A DNA stretch of 64,000 bases, from NCBI GenBank assembly GCA_963662395.1, contig OY759511.1:2852001-2916000 (forward strand), written 5' to 3'. Below are positions 18,529 through 28,499 of the stretch, in pieces. Every line of letters starts with the position of its first letter. Positions within the stretch are counted from its first letter, which is position 1. The notes beneath the pieces are model-generated. The model searched no databases, was not told the origin of the DNA, and saw nothing but the letters and a program-made list of their open reading frames with translations. The position numbers and the translations under genes are program-made. This DNA is from JAPOXR01 sp963662395. Lineage in GTDB: Bacteria > Pseudomonadota > Alphaproteobacteria > Rhodobacterales > Rhodobacteraceae.

Positions 18529-19983
18529 ATGCAGAATCTGCAGGCACGGACCCCGCTTGCCGACACCGACCCCGTTTCCGATGTCATGGCGGCGGCAACC
18601 GGCCGCCTGCGACAGGCCATGCGGGAAATCATCAATTCCGATGCCGCCCGCCCGCTCGCCGTCGAGCTTGCCGACATGCTCGGGCAGGATCCGCTGACCG
18701 GCGAGCAGACCTGCCGTGACAACATCCACGAGCTTGCCCGCGCCATGCTGGCCGAGGCCTGCGAGATGCTCGATGACCATGGCGAGTATCTGGAGGTCGG
18801 CGGCCGGCGCTGCCGGAAGGCGGAAGCCACGAGGGGCCAGGCAATGACACTGTTCGGCAAGGTCCGCTACCGCCGCTCGCGCTGGCGGCCGACATCGGGC
18901 AGGGGCCCGTCGGTGTTTCCGACCGAGGCCGTCCTCGGCCTGACCGAGAGCTCGCTGACGCCGGCGGCGGCCGGGCTGTCGCTGTTCCTGATGGCCGGCA
19001 TGAGCGCCCGCGAGAGCGCCGAGGCCTGGGCCCGGCTCACCGGCGGTGGCCCGGCGGTCAGTGCCCTGGTCAAGCCGGCCGCCGAGGCCGGACGGCGCTT
19101 CGAGGAAGGCGCCGATGATCTCATGGCCGATCTCATGGCCGAAGAGGACATCCACCCGGCGGCGGTGGCGGTGATGGTCTCGCTCGACGGGGTCATGCTG
19201 CGCATGCATGCCGAGGCGGTGGAAGGCAGGGAGATTGATGCCGGCTGGCGGGAGGCATCCTGCGGCGTGGTTGCCCTGCTCGATGCCGAGGGGGGCATGC
19301 TGCAGCGCGTCTGTCCGGGCCGTCTTCCGGAGGCCGGCAAGGCGAGCCTGAAGGCAGGGTTGAGCCGGCAGCTCTTTCACTGGCTGCGGCAGCTTCCCGG
19401 GCTGAAGCTGGTGGCGATCGCCGATGGTGCCCGTGACAACCGGGGATTCCCGGACAATCCCGGCCCGGATGTGACGGTACTCGACTTCTTCCATGCAGCC
19501 CGACACATGAAGGTGGCCGCCGATGCCGCCTTCGGCGAGGGCAGCCCGGAAGCCATGGCCTGGTTCGGGAAATGGCGCCATGTGCTTCGCCACCATCCCG
19601 GGGGTGCCCGCAAGGTGATCGACGCCCTGCGCTACCTGCTCCGGAAGAAAGAGGGCGGCACCGGCATCATTGCCCGCGAGCTCGGCTATTTTCGCAACAA
19701 TCGGCACCGCATGAAGTACCGGCAAGCCGCCGATGCCGGCTATCCCGTCGGATCCGGTGCCGTGGAGGCGGCGAACAAGGTGCTGGTGACCTGCCGAATG
19801 AAACGCTCGGGTCAGCGATGGGGCCGTGACGGCGGCCAGGGCGTGCTGACCTTCCGGTCACTGGCCAGGTCCGGCCGCACGGGCCGGGCCCGGGCGGTGC
19901 TTGCCAGGAGCTGGCAGCCATGGAAGCCACCGGCCAGGGGCGGGGCCGCCAATGACAACCGGGGTCTGGCCCTTGCCGCCTGA
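18529..19983 (+). CDS. ISKra4-family transposase
   Basis: Full-length transposase of 484 residues. An N-terminal domain includes GGRRCRKAEATRGQAMTLFG and KVRYRRSRWRP, then a catalytic core with MVSLDGVMLRMHA (first Asp), VAIADGARDN and VLDFFHAARHM (second Asp region), and YPVGSGAVEAANKVL (final Glu region) before CRMKRSGQRWGRDGGQ. These blocks are typical of ISKra4. No interruption is visible. Its N-terminal zinc-finger region differs from the truncated ISKra4-like fragment at 41830, so these are different members of the family. Confidence 0.85.
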   Translation: MQNLQARTPLADTDPVSDVMAAATGRLRQAMREIINSDAARPLAVELADMLGQDPLTGEQTCRDNIHELARAMLAEACEMLDDHGEYLEVGGRRCRKAEATRGQAMTLFGKVRYRRSRWRPTSGRGPSVFPTEAVLGLTESSLTPAAAGLSLFLMAGMSARESAEAWARLTGGGPAVSALVKPAAEAGRRFEEGADDLMADLMAEEDIHPAAVAVMVSLDGVMLRMHAEAVEGREIDAGWREASCGVVALLDAEGGMLQRVCPGRLPEAGKASLKAGLSRQLFHWLRQLPGLKLVAIADGARDNRGFPDNPGPDVTVLDFFHAARHMKVAADAAFGEGSPEAMAWFGKWRHVLRHHPGGARKVIDALRYLLRKKEGGTGIIARELGYFRNNRHRMKYRQAADAGYPVGSGAVEAANKVLVTCRMKRSGQRWGRDGGQGVLTFRSLARSGRTGRARAVLARSWQPWKPPARGGAANDNRGLALAA

Positions 19984-20624
19984 TTCGTTCCTGCTGAATT
20001 GATGTCCTGAAAGACGCGCCATGCCGAGATCACTCCCGTGTGCAATCAAACTCTGGCAGCCTGTCCCCTGATCATACTATCCGGATTTTCGCTCGGTCTA
20101 TGCCCGGTTCGGCAACGACGGCCGAGTCCGGTGCCGTGTGTCGGGACTCCAGAATGACGATGTGATCGAGGATGTGCTGCCGTTCGCCCCGGACATCAAT
20201 ACCCTGATGCCGATCATCGGCTGGAATACCGAACCGGTCGGGATTCCTCTCGGCCGCCAGTGCCCGTCCGGTGCCAATGGTCCCAAGTTATGGAGAGGAA
20301 GTGCAATACCGCCTCTGCCTCCTTGCCCGCTGTCAAACAGGTGGGGCAAACGGAGCTATATTCGTTCGAAAGGCCTTCAATGCCCTTTCCAGGCAGTTCG
20401 GTGCCCGTAATCCCGGCAATTTGAGCCACCAATACATCCGCCATCCTGCCGCGCCGGGATCCGTGAAGGGAGCCTGTCAGGTTATGATTCGTTGACACCG
20501 CGTCACTGTAATGGTGACAGCGGCTGACAGGGGAAATTCGGCAGAGGTCCACGTGGCTTGGCAACGGTCGGTAAACCAGATGTCCTGCCAAGGGCCGAGC
20601 AGAAGCAAATTGAAAGGGCATGCA
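19984..20624. other. Gap between ISKra4 and the HEPN gene
   Basis: Contains the right end of the ISKra4 element and upstream DNA of the next gene. A stretch around 20110-20290 reads as an open frame (NDDVIEDVLPFAPDINTLM) with no recognised similarity; I treat it as a possible relic without a name. No RNA gene was identified. Confidence 0.3.
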
Positions 20625-21929
20625 ATGGCGAAATTTTGGCGAGAGGACTTCGAGAAACACGAAATTCAGCACATCCTCGAGCAATTGAAATCCCGACGAA
20701 CAATCTCGGAGGATGGTGACGTCAACCTCCAAGGGTTCGAAACCTTCGACGAATACAGGGCAATCCTGGTGTCTGCGGTCGGATTTGACGTCAGAACGGA
20801 CGCGCTCAAGTCCCGTATTGTGCAAGACACACTGTTCTCGCCGGAGCTGAGTGCTGATTTCACCGAAGATGAATTCCGCAGCGTCGCATGGAAGATGCGC
20901 AACAAGTACCAAGGCGATCTCGGACCATACAAGGTTGTCTTTCCATTGTGGAACATCCCGCCCTTCCTTGCCGGTGTCAGAAAGAGAGGCGATGTGACGA
21001 TCAACTTCTCGCCATCAAGGCAAACAAGCTTGTTCAAGAAAATCGCACGCGCACGTGACGAGCAGAGATCACAGCCACGATTCGAGGCATTCTTTACAGA
21101 GAAGCGGGTAGCGGACCTGCACGATTGTTCTACGTGCATTGCTCACGTCGCTGCCAACAGTCCCGCGGATGCACACGAGCGTGCTTCAGAGGCTCTGTAT
21201 GAAATTCTCGGCCTGATCAACATCGCGAGGGATGGGGGAAAGCGTTGGCGAAGAACGTTCAGTGCGGTCGGAAAACTGCCGGTTTCGGATGTCCTCATCG
21301 GCCCCCACATGACGACACACCGTGAGGACGGCTCCCTTGTTCATGATGGGTTCTGGTATGAGAATTGGGAGGGTGGACCCGATAGCAGTCTATCTGACGA
21401 AAGGAAGATTGCGGCATGGGAAAAGAACTACAACGACCTTGTTCAGGGAGTTGCGAAGTCTCCCTGGTCCGAAAACTGCAAGTCAGCGGCAGCAAGATAT
21501 TTCAAGGCGTTCTCAAATCCGGATCTCGAAGAGTCATTTCTTGGCGGCTGGCGCCTCTTCGAGGATATCTCCGGGCCGAGGCAAGACAGCATAAAGGAGA
21601 AACTCGCCCGTGTTTCAAACGTCTTTCGGGACCGCCCCGAACACCGGATCATCGGCAAGCATTTGGCATTGCGGCGAAACCTTGTCACGCATGGCCAACC
21701 TATTGACATCGGTGACGAGGAAACACTGGCGTTCCAGATGCTCCGGTTCGTTCATCCCTATCTGTGCCAATTTATCTGGAACCCCTTTTCCTTTGCCACG
21801 CTGGAAGAATTCTGGGAATTCCTTGATCTTCCGGTTTCGCGATCCGATCGCACGGCCGAAGCACAAAGGCTCCGGTGGAGGTTGTCGCTCCTGGATAAAG
21901 CCGAGCAGTTTCGAAAGGATGATGCCTGA
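20625..21929 (+). CDS. Large protein with a HEPN-type RxxxxH motif
   Basis: Protein of 434 residues starting MAKFWREDFEK; the frame is open further upstream but the extension lacks any structured sequence. The C-terminal third has a helical domain with LALRRNLVTHGQPI at about 348-361. RNLVTH matches the R-(x4)-H pattern of HEPN ribonucleases, with the Asn after the Arg often found there. The flanking helices (FRDRPEHRIIGKHLALRR and LAFQMLRFVHPYLCQFIW) fit the two-helix hairpin that carries it. The N-terminal 300 residues, with CSTCIAHVAANSPADAHERA in the middle, are unassigned. Composition is more AT-rich than core genes. A HEPN-based RNase in defence or toxin context is inferred; Apea-like HEPN is the nearest description. 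Confidence 0.55.
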   Translation: MAKFWREDFEKHEIQHILEQLKSRRTISEDGDVNLQGFETFDEYRAILVSAVGFDVRTDALKSRIVQDTLFSPELSADFTEDEFRSVAWKMRNKYQGDLGPYKVVFPLWNIPPFLAGVRKRGDVTINFSPSRQTSLFKKIARARDEQRSQPRFEAFFTEKRVADLHDCSTCIAHVAANSPADAHERASEALYEILGLINIARDGGKRWRRTFSAVGKLPVSDVLIGPHMTTHREDGSLVHDGFWYENWEGGPDSSLSDERKIAAWEKNYNDLVQGVAKSPWSENCKSAAARYFKAFSNPDLEESFLGGWRLFEDISGPRQDSIKEKLARVSNVFRDRPEHRIIGKHLALRRNLVTHGQPIDIGDEETLAFQMLRFVHPYLCQFIWNPFSFATLEEFWEFLDLPVSRSDRTAEAQRLRWRLSLLDKAEQFRKDDA

Positions 21930-22264
21930 CAGTACCGATTGCATGACCTTCAGCACCGGGTTGCAGACATTGATTCAGACACAGGATGGTGTTTCCGGCA
22001 CCATGATTGTCATGCCAGACAGGGGCAGGTTTGCAATTCAGTGACAACAGGCAAATTGACAATGAGGGGCTGACGACTACTTGAACACGAGCTAGTGCCC
22101 GCCAGAAAACCCATTAAGTTGTTGACTTAATTGGATATTACGCGGTAATGTCCGGTCGAAGAATCGGGAGAACAGGCCGGTTTCGGGCCATTTTCCACCC
22201 ATTCAGCCCGATTTCGACCAATCTTCACGAGGCAGGCATCGGGCAGATACGCAATCGGCAGGAA
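21930..22264. other. Gap with the left end of the ISNCY element
   Basis: Contains about 165 bases of non-coding DNA after the HEPN gene and then the left terminus of the ISNCY element at 22096 with its leader. No other feature recognised. Confidence 0.4.
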
Positions 22265-23869
22265 ATGTTCGGTGAAATCCGCATCGAGGATATCAGGCTC
22301 GATCTCAAATCCGGGGACGACATCCCGGCCCTCTTGATCGGGCTGCAGTTCCTCTATGCAGGCGAGGCCTTCCGCGAGCGATTGTTTGCACTCCCGGGCC
22401 GGTACATCCTTCCCGGAGTGAGCCGGAAGGTGGGAAGGCCGGGCATGGAGATGTGGCGCATCCTGGTGATGGGTGTGGTCAAGCAGGGTCCGGGCTGCGA
22501 TGCAGGCCGCCTCCACGAACTGGTGAACCAGCACCTCACGCTCCGGTGCCTCCTCGGTCACCCGAAAGCCCGGGACGAGTACCAGTACGAGATGCAGAAC
22601 GTGGCAGGCAATGTCAGCCTCATGAGCCCGGAACTGCTGGCCCACGTCAATCAACTGATCGTGGAGAGCGGCCATGCGGTCGCAGGAAAAAAGCCTGGCG
22701 CGCCGTTGGCCGGGCGCGCCGGTTCCTTCGTGGCCTGCACCGATGTCCATTATCCCACCGATGCCGGCCTCTTGCGGGACGCCATGCGCGGCCTCATCCG
22801 CGATACCGGCCGGGCCACCACCGCTACCGGTGTTCCGGGCTGGCGCCAGTGGAAGCATCAGAGCCGCCGCCTCAGGAGCCTCTACAACGCCGTCCGCCGG
22901 ACCCGGCGGGCCAAGCCCGGAGATGTCGAGGCCTGTCTCGATTGCTGCCGCCGGCTGATCGGGCGGGTTGAAGGAACACTTCCTGCCCTTGAGCAGAAGG
23001 GCATCGATACCGGCGGCATCAGGGAGTATCTCGCCCATGCCGTCCGGCAGATCGATCAGGTCCGGCGCCGCCTGCTGGAGGGCGAACAGATCCCGCATCA
23101 CGACAAGGTGTTCTCGGTCTTCGAGCCGCTTGACTGTGGATCGCCAAGGGCAAGGCCGGCTGTCCGGTCGAACTGGGGGTTCCGGTCTGCATCCTGGAAG
23201 ACAGTCACGGTTTCGTTCTGCACCATGAGGTGATGTGGGAAGGCGGCGATACCGACCATGCGGTGCCGATGGTGGCGGCCGCACAGGAACGGTTCCCCGA
23301 ACTCAGGGCAGTGAGCTTCGATCGAGGTTTCCACAGCCCCGAGAACCGGGTCCGCCTGGACGAGATGCTCGATCACGATGTGCTGCCGAAGAAGGGGTAT
23401 CGGGGCCGGGACGAACGGGCACGCGAGGCTGGCAGCGAGTTCGTCGCCATGCGCCGGGCCCACTCGGCGGTGGAATCTGCAATCAACAACCTGGGCCACC
23501 GGGGGCTTGACCGAATTCGCGCTCGCGGCCCTGCCGGCTTTGCCCGCTCGGTGGCACTGGCGGTGGTGGCCATGAACATCCACCGCATCGGGCTCCTGCT
23601 GCGCCGGCAGGCATCGCACCGGCTCAAACACCGCCTCGCTGCCTGAGGCATCCGCTGAATTCGGCGATGCTCCCGGCCCTGACGGACCGGGAGCCTCTCC
23701 CCGTGGTCAACCCTGTCAAGAACTGCCGGAATCGCTGCCAGGGGCAGGAAATCTGCTGCCGGATCCTCGACAATCTCCCGGATCGGGGTCGGATCCGTCG
23801 ATTACCGGCGGTCAGGCCGGGTGAATTCGGGGCTGGAACTTGCCGAAAGGGGGGTTCTCTGGCGGGCAC
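22096..23869. mobile_element. ISNCY-family insertion sequence
   Basis: Left end GTGCCCGCCAGAAAACCC is repeated inverted at the right end with one mismatch (GTGCCCGCCAGAGAACCC). Both ends are flanked by TA (22094-22095 and 23870-23871). The element of about 1.77 kb contains one frameshifted transposase. Its right end lies 34 bases before the second ankyrin pseudogene. Confidence 0.7.
22265..23646 (+). pseudogene. ISNCY-family transposase, single frameshift
   Basis: The first frame runs from MFGEIRIEDIRLDLKSGDDI through GRPGMEMWRILVMGVVKQG to HHDKVFSVFEPL; the second continues WIAKGKAGCPVELGVPVCIL, HHEVMWEGGDTDHAVPMVAA, VSFDRGFHSPENR and SAVESAINNLGHRGL to the end. The usual joined reading is EPH-TEWIAKGKA, so the break lies at about 23130-23140 and looks like loss of one base. 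All domains are otherwise present. A programmed frameshift is unlikely at this site, as there is no slippery run. Confidence 0.8.
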
Positions 23870-23903
23870 TAGCTAGGGCCATCAACCTGCCGGGGGAGAC
23901 CAC

Positions 23904-24286
23904 GATGAAGACCTCAATGCGCCTTTTTCACCTGGCTGACGACAGTTGCGATCAGCGCGATACCGGCTGGGGCCAAACCAACCTGCGATGCCCGGAACCT
24001 TTACGAGTTTGTCGGCCGGGCATCGGTTGATGATATCAAGGCGTGTATAGATGCCAGCGAGATCACCGTGCTGGAGATGAGGGCTTCTATGTCTGGAGGG
24101 ACACCTCTGCACGTCGCTGCCGCCGTCACCGACAACCTCGACGTGATCACCTGACTGCTCGAACATGGTGCCAACGGCAAGGCACGAACGGCAAATGGGG
24201 AGACGGCCTGGGACCTTGCACAGCACAACGAGGCGCTGCACGGGACCAAGGCATTCTGGCCGCTCAGCGAGTTCAGGTCCAGGTGA
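23904..24286 (+). pseudogene. Ankyrin-repeat protein pseudogene (copy 2)
   Basis: Homologue of the gene at 14073. The start MKTSMRL is shared, but the frame breaks within the signal peptide; the next frame gives TCDARNLYEFVGRASVDDIK, then SGGTPLHVAAAVTDNLDVIT, a TGA at 24151-24153, and LLEHGANGKARTANG with TAWDLAQHNEALHGTKAF to the end. It thus has a frameshift and a nonsense codon. The ankyrin signature TPLHVAA is better preserved here than in copy 1. Upstream bases also match (AGGGCCAtcaACCTGcCGG), so the duplicated unit includes the leader. Confidence 0.65.
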
Positions 24287-24460
24287 TGATGTATGCGGTT
24301 CGGCGACTACGTGAGCGTGAGTTGGGGTGCCTCTCGTAGAATCCGAAGGCAATTGGGCTTTTCGTGTCCTGAATTTGCAAGAATGCCAAGCGGGAGTCAA
24401 TCACCGTAGATGGCTGGGAGTGCCAACGAAACGAGAATTTACCCCCGCCGCCTGAGGAAG

Positions 24461-26074
24461 TCAGGCTGTTTGCGGATGAGTGGCCTGCCTTGCGGGAAAA
24501 TCCTCCACCCATGGCCACAATTCGCCAAGGCGGGCAGTGAAGGGATATTCGCCTTTGTGAGTTGCATCGAAATTAGGGGCTTTCTCGTGAACATTCTCGA
24601 ACAGCCAGCCATCATACTCCGCGGTCTGAGCAAGAGCGCATGCTTCAAGAAAACTATCTCGGGTTGCCTTCGCCGACACCAACTCAAGCGACTGTATCGG
24701 GATGATCAGGATTTTCCGACGGTCCTCCGGTTGTATGTTCAAATCGCATTCCGCTATCTGTCTTTCGGCTTCGTCAAAGAACCGGTCAATGTAGGTCTCG
24801 CCCATGACCCCCCAATTGCCCATCGTGATGACGGCACTGAACACATTCGGGTGAAGTTCAAGACCTGTCAGGCCCTTGCGGGTGTCAGCATGGAAGGTCC
24901 AGATCTGGCGAATACCCTTGCCGATATCCTCGACTCCATCGCTTTGAGTTGGCCCCTCTCCGAACATCGCTTCATGTGACATCCGCCGTGCCTTGCACTC
25001 AAAGACAAACCGCAGAAGTTCTCCACTCGCCCCGAGTATGTCGGGCGTCCAACGCCCTTTGCCCTTGGACCCGTAGTGATGCTCCTTCGTCCAGTCGACT
25101 CCCTTGAGTGTGCTGCGCAGATAGTCGAGACAATAGTGCTCGAACCGGGGGCCGAAATCATCCCCACTGCCATTGAACTTGATGATGTCATAGAACAGAC
25201 CCGATGAAATGCGGTCGATGACAAGTTCAGGCAGAGGAGCCGTGATACGTTGGCCCCGGTCTCCAAACATCACACAGGGTGTCTGACGCAGGATCGACGG
25301 CATGTAGGCAGCATGATTGACCTTATGTTGCATCCTCTTGGCTTCGGCTCCGGCCTTGCCGTGCGGAATTGCAACCAGTGCAAGCGTACGCTCCAGCTCG
25401 TCCTTCGAAATGTCAATTTGCGGAATGCCATTCTCTGCCTTGAAATGATGTTGCTGCCGGAGCGCCGAGAACAAGAGAAAGCTGACAAAGGAAAATCGAT
25501 TGATCGAAATGCCATGTGTTTTCTCGAAATAGGCCGCACAAGCGCCCTGACCGTAGACGAAGATGTTGCGATATAGGTTGGATATGTTTACATATCCGGT
25601 CTGCCAGGGGAACTGTCTGTGGGCAGTCCGCGACAATTCCATCATTATGTCCTGTTCGTGTCCACCATGGGTGTATTCTGCATTCTCAAGGACTCGCAGC
25701 CGGTTCACGCAGTCGACAATATTGCCAAAGTGGTCCGGACGGAGTTTCTTGGATTTACCCTTTTTCTCAAATCTCTTCGGCGTGGCCAGTACCAGGTTCG
25801 CCAGTGTTTCGAGTTCCCATGGGCGGATACGCTTATCATCATGCATGGGAACGTTCGGCCCAACTGCGTCAGGGTGATAGCTTGTGGGCTGGAGCAGCTT
25901 CTTGGCCTCGACTGGATTGTCTGACTGCAGTTGGTGAGCCGCCCAGAGCAATTGAAGGAAATCTTCATCTTCCGCAATTTCGAGAAGTTTCTGGAGTTTG
26001 TCTCTCCGAATCTTCCGCACGAAACTCTTGTTCTTGGACTTTTCCACGGAGATCTTGCGGTTGCTGTTGTTCAT
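24461..26074 (-). CDS. PD-(D/E)XK-like nuclease-domain protein
   Basis: Protein of 537 residues from MNNSNRKISVEKSK, preceded by an AGGAAG ribosome site; the frame extends further upstream but the start chosen has the better spacing. The region at about 345-362 reads RWTPDILGASGELLRFVFECK, i.e. an Asp after Pro and then Glu-x-Lys on the next strand, which is the PD-(D/E)XK restriction-endonuclease pattern. Upstream is a helical part rich in basic residues, with QDIMMELSRTAHRQFPWQTG. The C-terminal part has FSAVITMGNWGVMGE and KILIIPIQSLELV. The gene lies just downstream of the SIR2 gene on the same strand, about 205 bases apart, and may form a SIR2-nuclease pair with it. I recognise no named family. 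Confidence 0.6.
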   Translation of the reverse strand: MNNSNRKISVEKSKNKSFVRKIRRDKLQKLLEIAEDEDFLQLLWAAHQLQSDNPVEAKKLLQPTSYHPDAVGPNVPMHDDKRIRPWELETLANLVLATPKRFEKKGKSKKLRPDHFGNIVDCVNRLRVLENAEYTHGGHEQDIMMELSRTAHRQFPWQTGYVNISNLYRNIFVYGQGACAAYFEKTHGISINRFSFVSFLLFSALRQQHHFKAENGIPQIDISKDELERTLALVAIPHGKAGAEAKRMQHKVNHAAYMPSILRQTPCVMFGDRGQRITAPLPELVIDRISSGLFYDIIKFNGSGDDFGPRFEHYCLDYLRSTLKGVDWTKEHHYGSKGKGRWTPDILGASGELLRFVFECKARRMSHEAMFGEGPTQSDGVEDIGKGIRQIWTFHADTRKGLTGLELHPNVFSAVITMGNWGVMGETYIDRFFDEAERQIAECDLNIQPEDRRKILIIPIQSLELVSAKATRDSFLEACALAQTAEYDGWLFENVHEKAPNFDATHKGEYPFTARLGELWPWVEDFPARQATHPQTA

Positions 26075-27126
26075 GCGCGTCTTCCTCTTGCCGACAGCCT
26101 CGCCCCGTTCCGGCGCTCTGCCGCTCACCGGCGGATTTTCCAGAAAATTGACTCTCGGGGAGCTTACGTCGCCCAAAGTCTTGCCAATCCCTTGCTCATG
26201 ACAGCCTCTATGGTCGCCTTCAGCTGAAATTGCATGCACAACTTCCTATGAATGACATGACACCATCAGAGACGACTGCCTACGTCGATTTTGTGGCCAG
26301 CGCCAAATAGTCGCAAGCCATTCGGATGACAGGTTCATCTGATCCGAGGTAATTGATCGACATCTCTGGCCGTTGCAGGACCTGCTTGTAGCGCTCAAGC
26401 ACCTCGGCATCCGTGTTCACCACATGGACCGGAGTGTCCACAGGAGGGTTGTTTCCGGAGAGGAAGAACCGCATGCCGAGATCGGAAGCTGGCAGCGAGT
26501 ATCCGACAATGTAGAGCGCAGCAGCACCCCTGAGTGCTGCGGCCGCACCCTTCCAAATGCCTTTGACGGTCTCGTTGTTGAAGAAGATGGTCTTCTCCGA
26601 AACAGGCGGAATGATCAGTGTCTCCTTGTCCGCCGCCATGTCTAGCAACTTCCGAGTACGGGCATTGCGGAAAGAAACATTATCTGCCGGTCCGAATCCA
26701 GGGACATCCGAATAGAATATTGTTTCACCATGAAAATCGTCGCGACCGGAATAGTGCCAGTTTACCGAGCCATGCAGCTTGATCAGCCTGAAATCTCGTT
26801 CATTGTCGTTGCCCCAAAGGCCGGCACCAGAACGGGTACCGATATCGGCAAAGTAGGGCGGATAGATGTCATCTGGAAGCAGCACGCTCTTTTTCTCGGA
26901 TACCTTCAAATCCCGACCTACCTTTTGGGGCTTACAAAGATAGGTTGACGCGGCTTCCCGCCACGGGCAGAATGGCAAAGTGTCGAAGGGTTCGATGCTC
27001 CTTTTGTCGCGCTGGTTTGGCTGGCTTGTCAGTTTCGTTGTTGCTGGTGCCGGACGCTGGATATTCACCAAGAGCATGGGCGAAGACGTGATCTGGGTCT
27101 TGGCGTAAGGCGGCGGCGTTTTTTTC

Positions 27127-27471
27127 ATGGTGATGGGATTCGGCACCTTTGTCATGTGGGTAACCTACACGGCTTGGCAGATGACACCTTCCCAAAGGTT
27201 GAAGAAGCTTGAACCTGCCCTGAAAAATGCAAACCAGAGCCTCCATTGGACGCATATGTCAGGCATCATAGATGTTAGCAATGTTCGGGATTTTTCGAGT
27301 ATACGCTATGCCATTCATCATCTTGACCGGTGGGGCATACCGTATCCCGGTTTGAACGCATCAACGAAGACATGGAATACATTCATTGGTCGACTTCTTA
27401 GCCCAGTCAGGACAGGTCGCATACGTGATGCCAAAGAGATCCTGCAAGAGATGCAGGATCATCCGACCTAA
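27127..27471 (+). CDS. Hypothetical passenger protein
   Basis: Frame of 114 residues beginning MVMGFGTFVMWVTYTAWQMT, whose N-terminus is hydrophobic enough for one membrane segment. The rest reads SSIRYAIHHLDRWGIPYPGL and TWNTFIGRLLSPV. No family recognised. It sits inside the IS1595 element, between the left end and the next passenger frame. Coding status is moderate: the overlapping minus-strand frame is an extension of the SIR2 fragment and is not a real gene. Confidence 0.35.
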   Translation: MVMGFGTFVMWVTYTAWQMTPSQRLKKLEPALKNANQSLHWTHMSGIIDVSNVRDFSSIRYAIHHLDRWGIPYPGLNASTKTWNTFIGRLLSPVRTGRIRDAKEILQEMQDHPT

Positions 27472-27583
27472 TGGACGAATAGGGAACGACCACATAGCGG
27501 GACGCTTGAACAAGTGCAAGATGGAGGCGAACAGACAATGGAGGACGGAATGAACAGATCGAAGGCACTTGGATTGGCAGTGG

Positions 27584-28219
27584 TCATATCAGTGGCACAT
27601 CTTTTTTAGGATTTCCGGGCAATGGATCGGATGGACCACTGTCGTTTCCCTCGATTTCTGGTAATTCTGGGCGGCACGAGTATCTCCTCACCCAAAACAT
27701 ATACCCGAAAAGAATGAGGACGAGTCCGGGAGCGCTCGTAACGACTCTTACATGAGGAATTTCCAGTTCGACGCTCCCAGATGCGCCAAGGACGAAAAAC
27801 ACTAATCCGGCCGCGACAAGAAGAAACGTCAAAATCGTGGTGTTCCTTTCGTACCTCCACTGCTGGAATAACCCAGGCGAGAGTTCTGGAACCTGCATTT
27901 GGAGCGTCTTCCGTCGTGCTGTATAGAATCCAAAGAGAAATCCGAACAAAGCGATGACAAAGACAAGGAACAAAAGGCTGGGAACAATCGCGATTGCTGG
28001 CCCGGCAATTCCAAACCCGTACGACGCAAAGCCAGGTGCAGGCACGGGTAATTCGAACTGCATTGACACACACATGGCCGGACCCAGCCCATGGGTACCC
28101 TCGAAGACAGGGCAATAGGATGCAAGACTCGGCCCTTCTGCTGGCATCAATGAATGTGAAGATTCAGGGAATCCTGGAAAGCCTGGAAAGTCTGCTTCGC
28201 CTTGTTCACTCACAGGCAA
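27584..28219 (-). CDS. Hypothetical membrane protein (passenger)
   Basis: Frame of up to 211 residues; the true start may be at MQFELPVPAPG further in. It has two or three membrane segments: GPAIAIVPSLLFLVFVIALF, then TILTFLLVAAGLVFFVLG, then VVTSAPGLVLILFGYMFWV, followed by a short polar tail. It lies within the IS1595 element and points the same way as the transposase. No function can be suggested. Confidence 0.4.
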   Translation of the reverse strand: MPVSEQGEADFPGFPGFPESSHSLMPAEGPSLASYCPVFEGTHGLGPAMCVSMQFELPVPAPGFASYGFGIAGPAIAIVPSLLFLVFVIALFGFLFGFYTARRKTLQMQVPELSPGLFQQWRYERNTTILTFLLVAAGLVFFVLGASGSVELEIPHVRVVTSAPGLVLILFGYMFWVRRYSCRPELPEIEGNDSGPSDPLPGNPKKDVPLI

Positions 28220-28499
28220 TCTCCTTGTTGACGTTTGCGGCTTTCGTGCAAACTACGGCAAACCGTAACCCGAGATCAGTCCTCCCAATCGTCCTCCAAG
28301 TCTTCCATCGGAGGAACACCGGTTCCATAGAATGCCTGTCGGTGAAGGTGCAAGTTCACTCGAACAGCCACATTCTTTTGAAGTGTGTCGATGCCAAGAT
28401 GTTCACTTACGGCTGTCTCGGAAATCTCCTGTTCGCCCCATTGTCCCGTGCTGCCATCCCAAACCTCCGATTCGGAAACTAACCGCTTCGCGGCAGCTT

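Noticed and set aside
18148..19725. 525-codon minus-strand frame opposite the ISKra4 transposase
   Set aside because: Antisense of a complete transposase, with no motif and biased composition.
26927..27155. N-terminal extension of the SIR2 C-terminal fragment
   Set aside because: It is IS1595 sequence read through the element border; the true upstream coding lies beyond the element at 29448.
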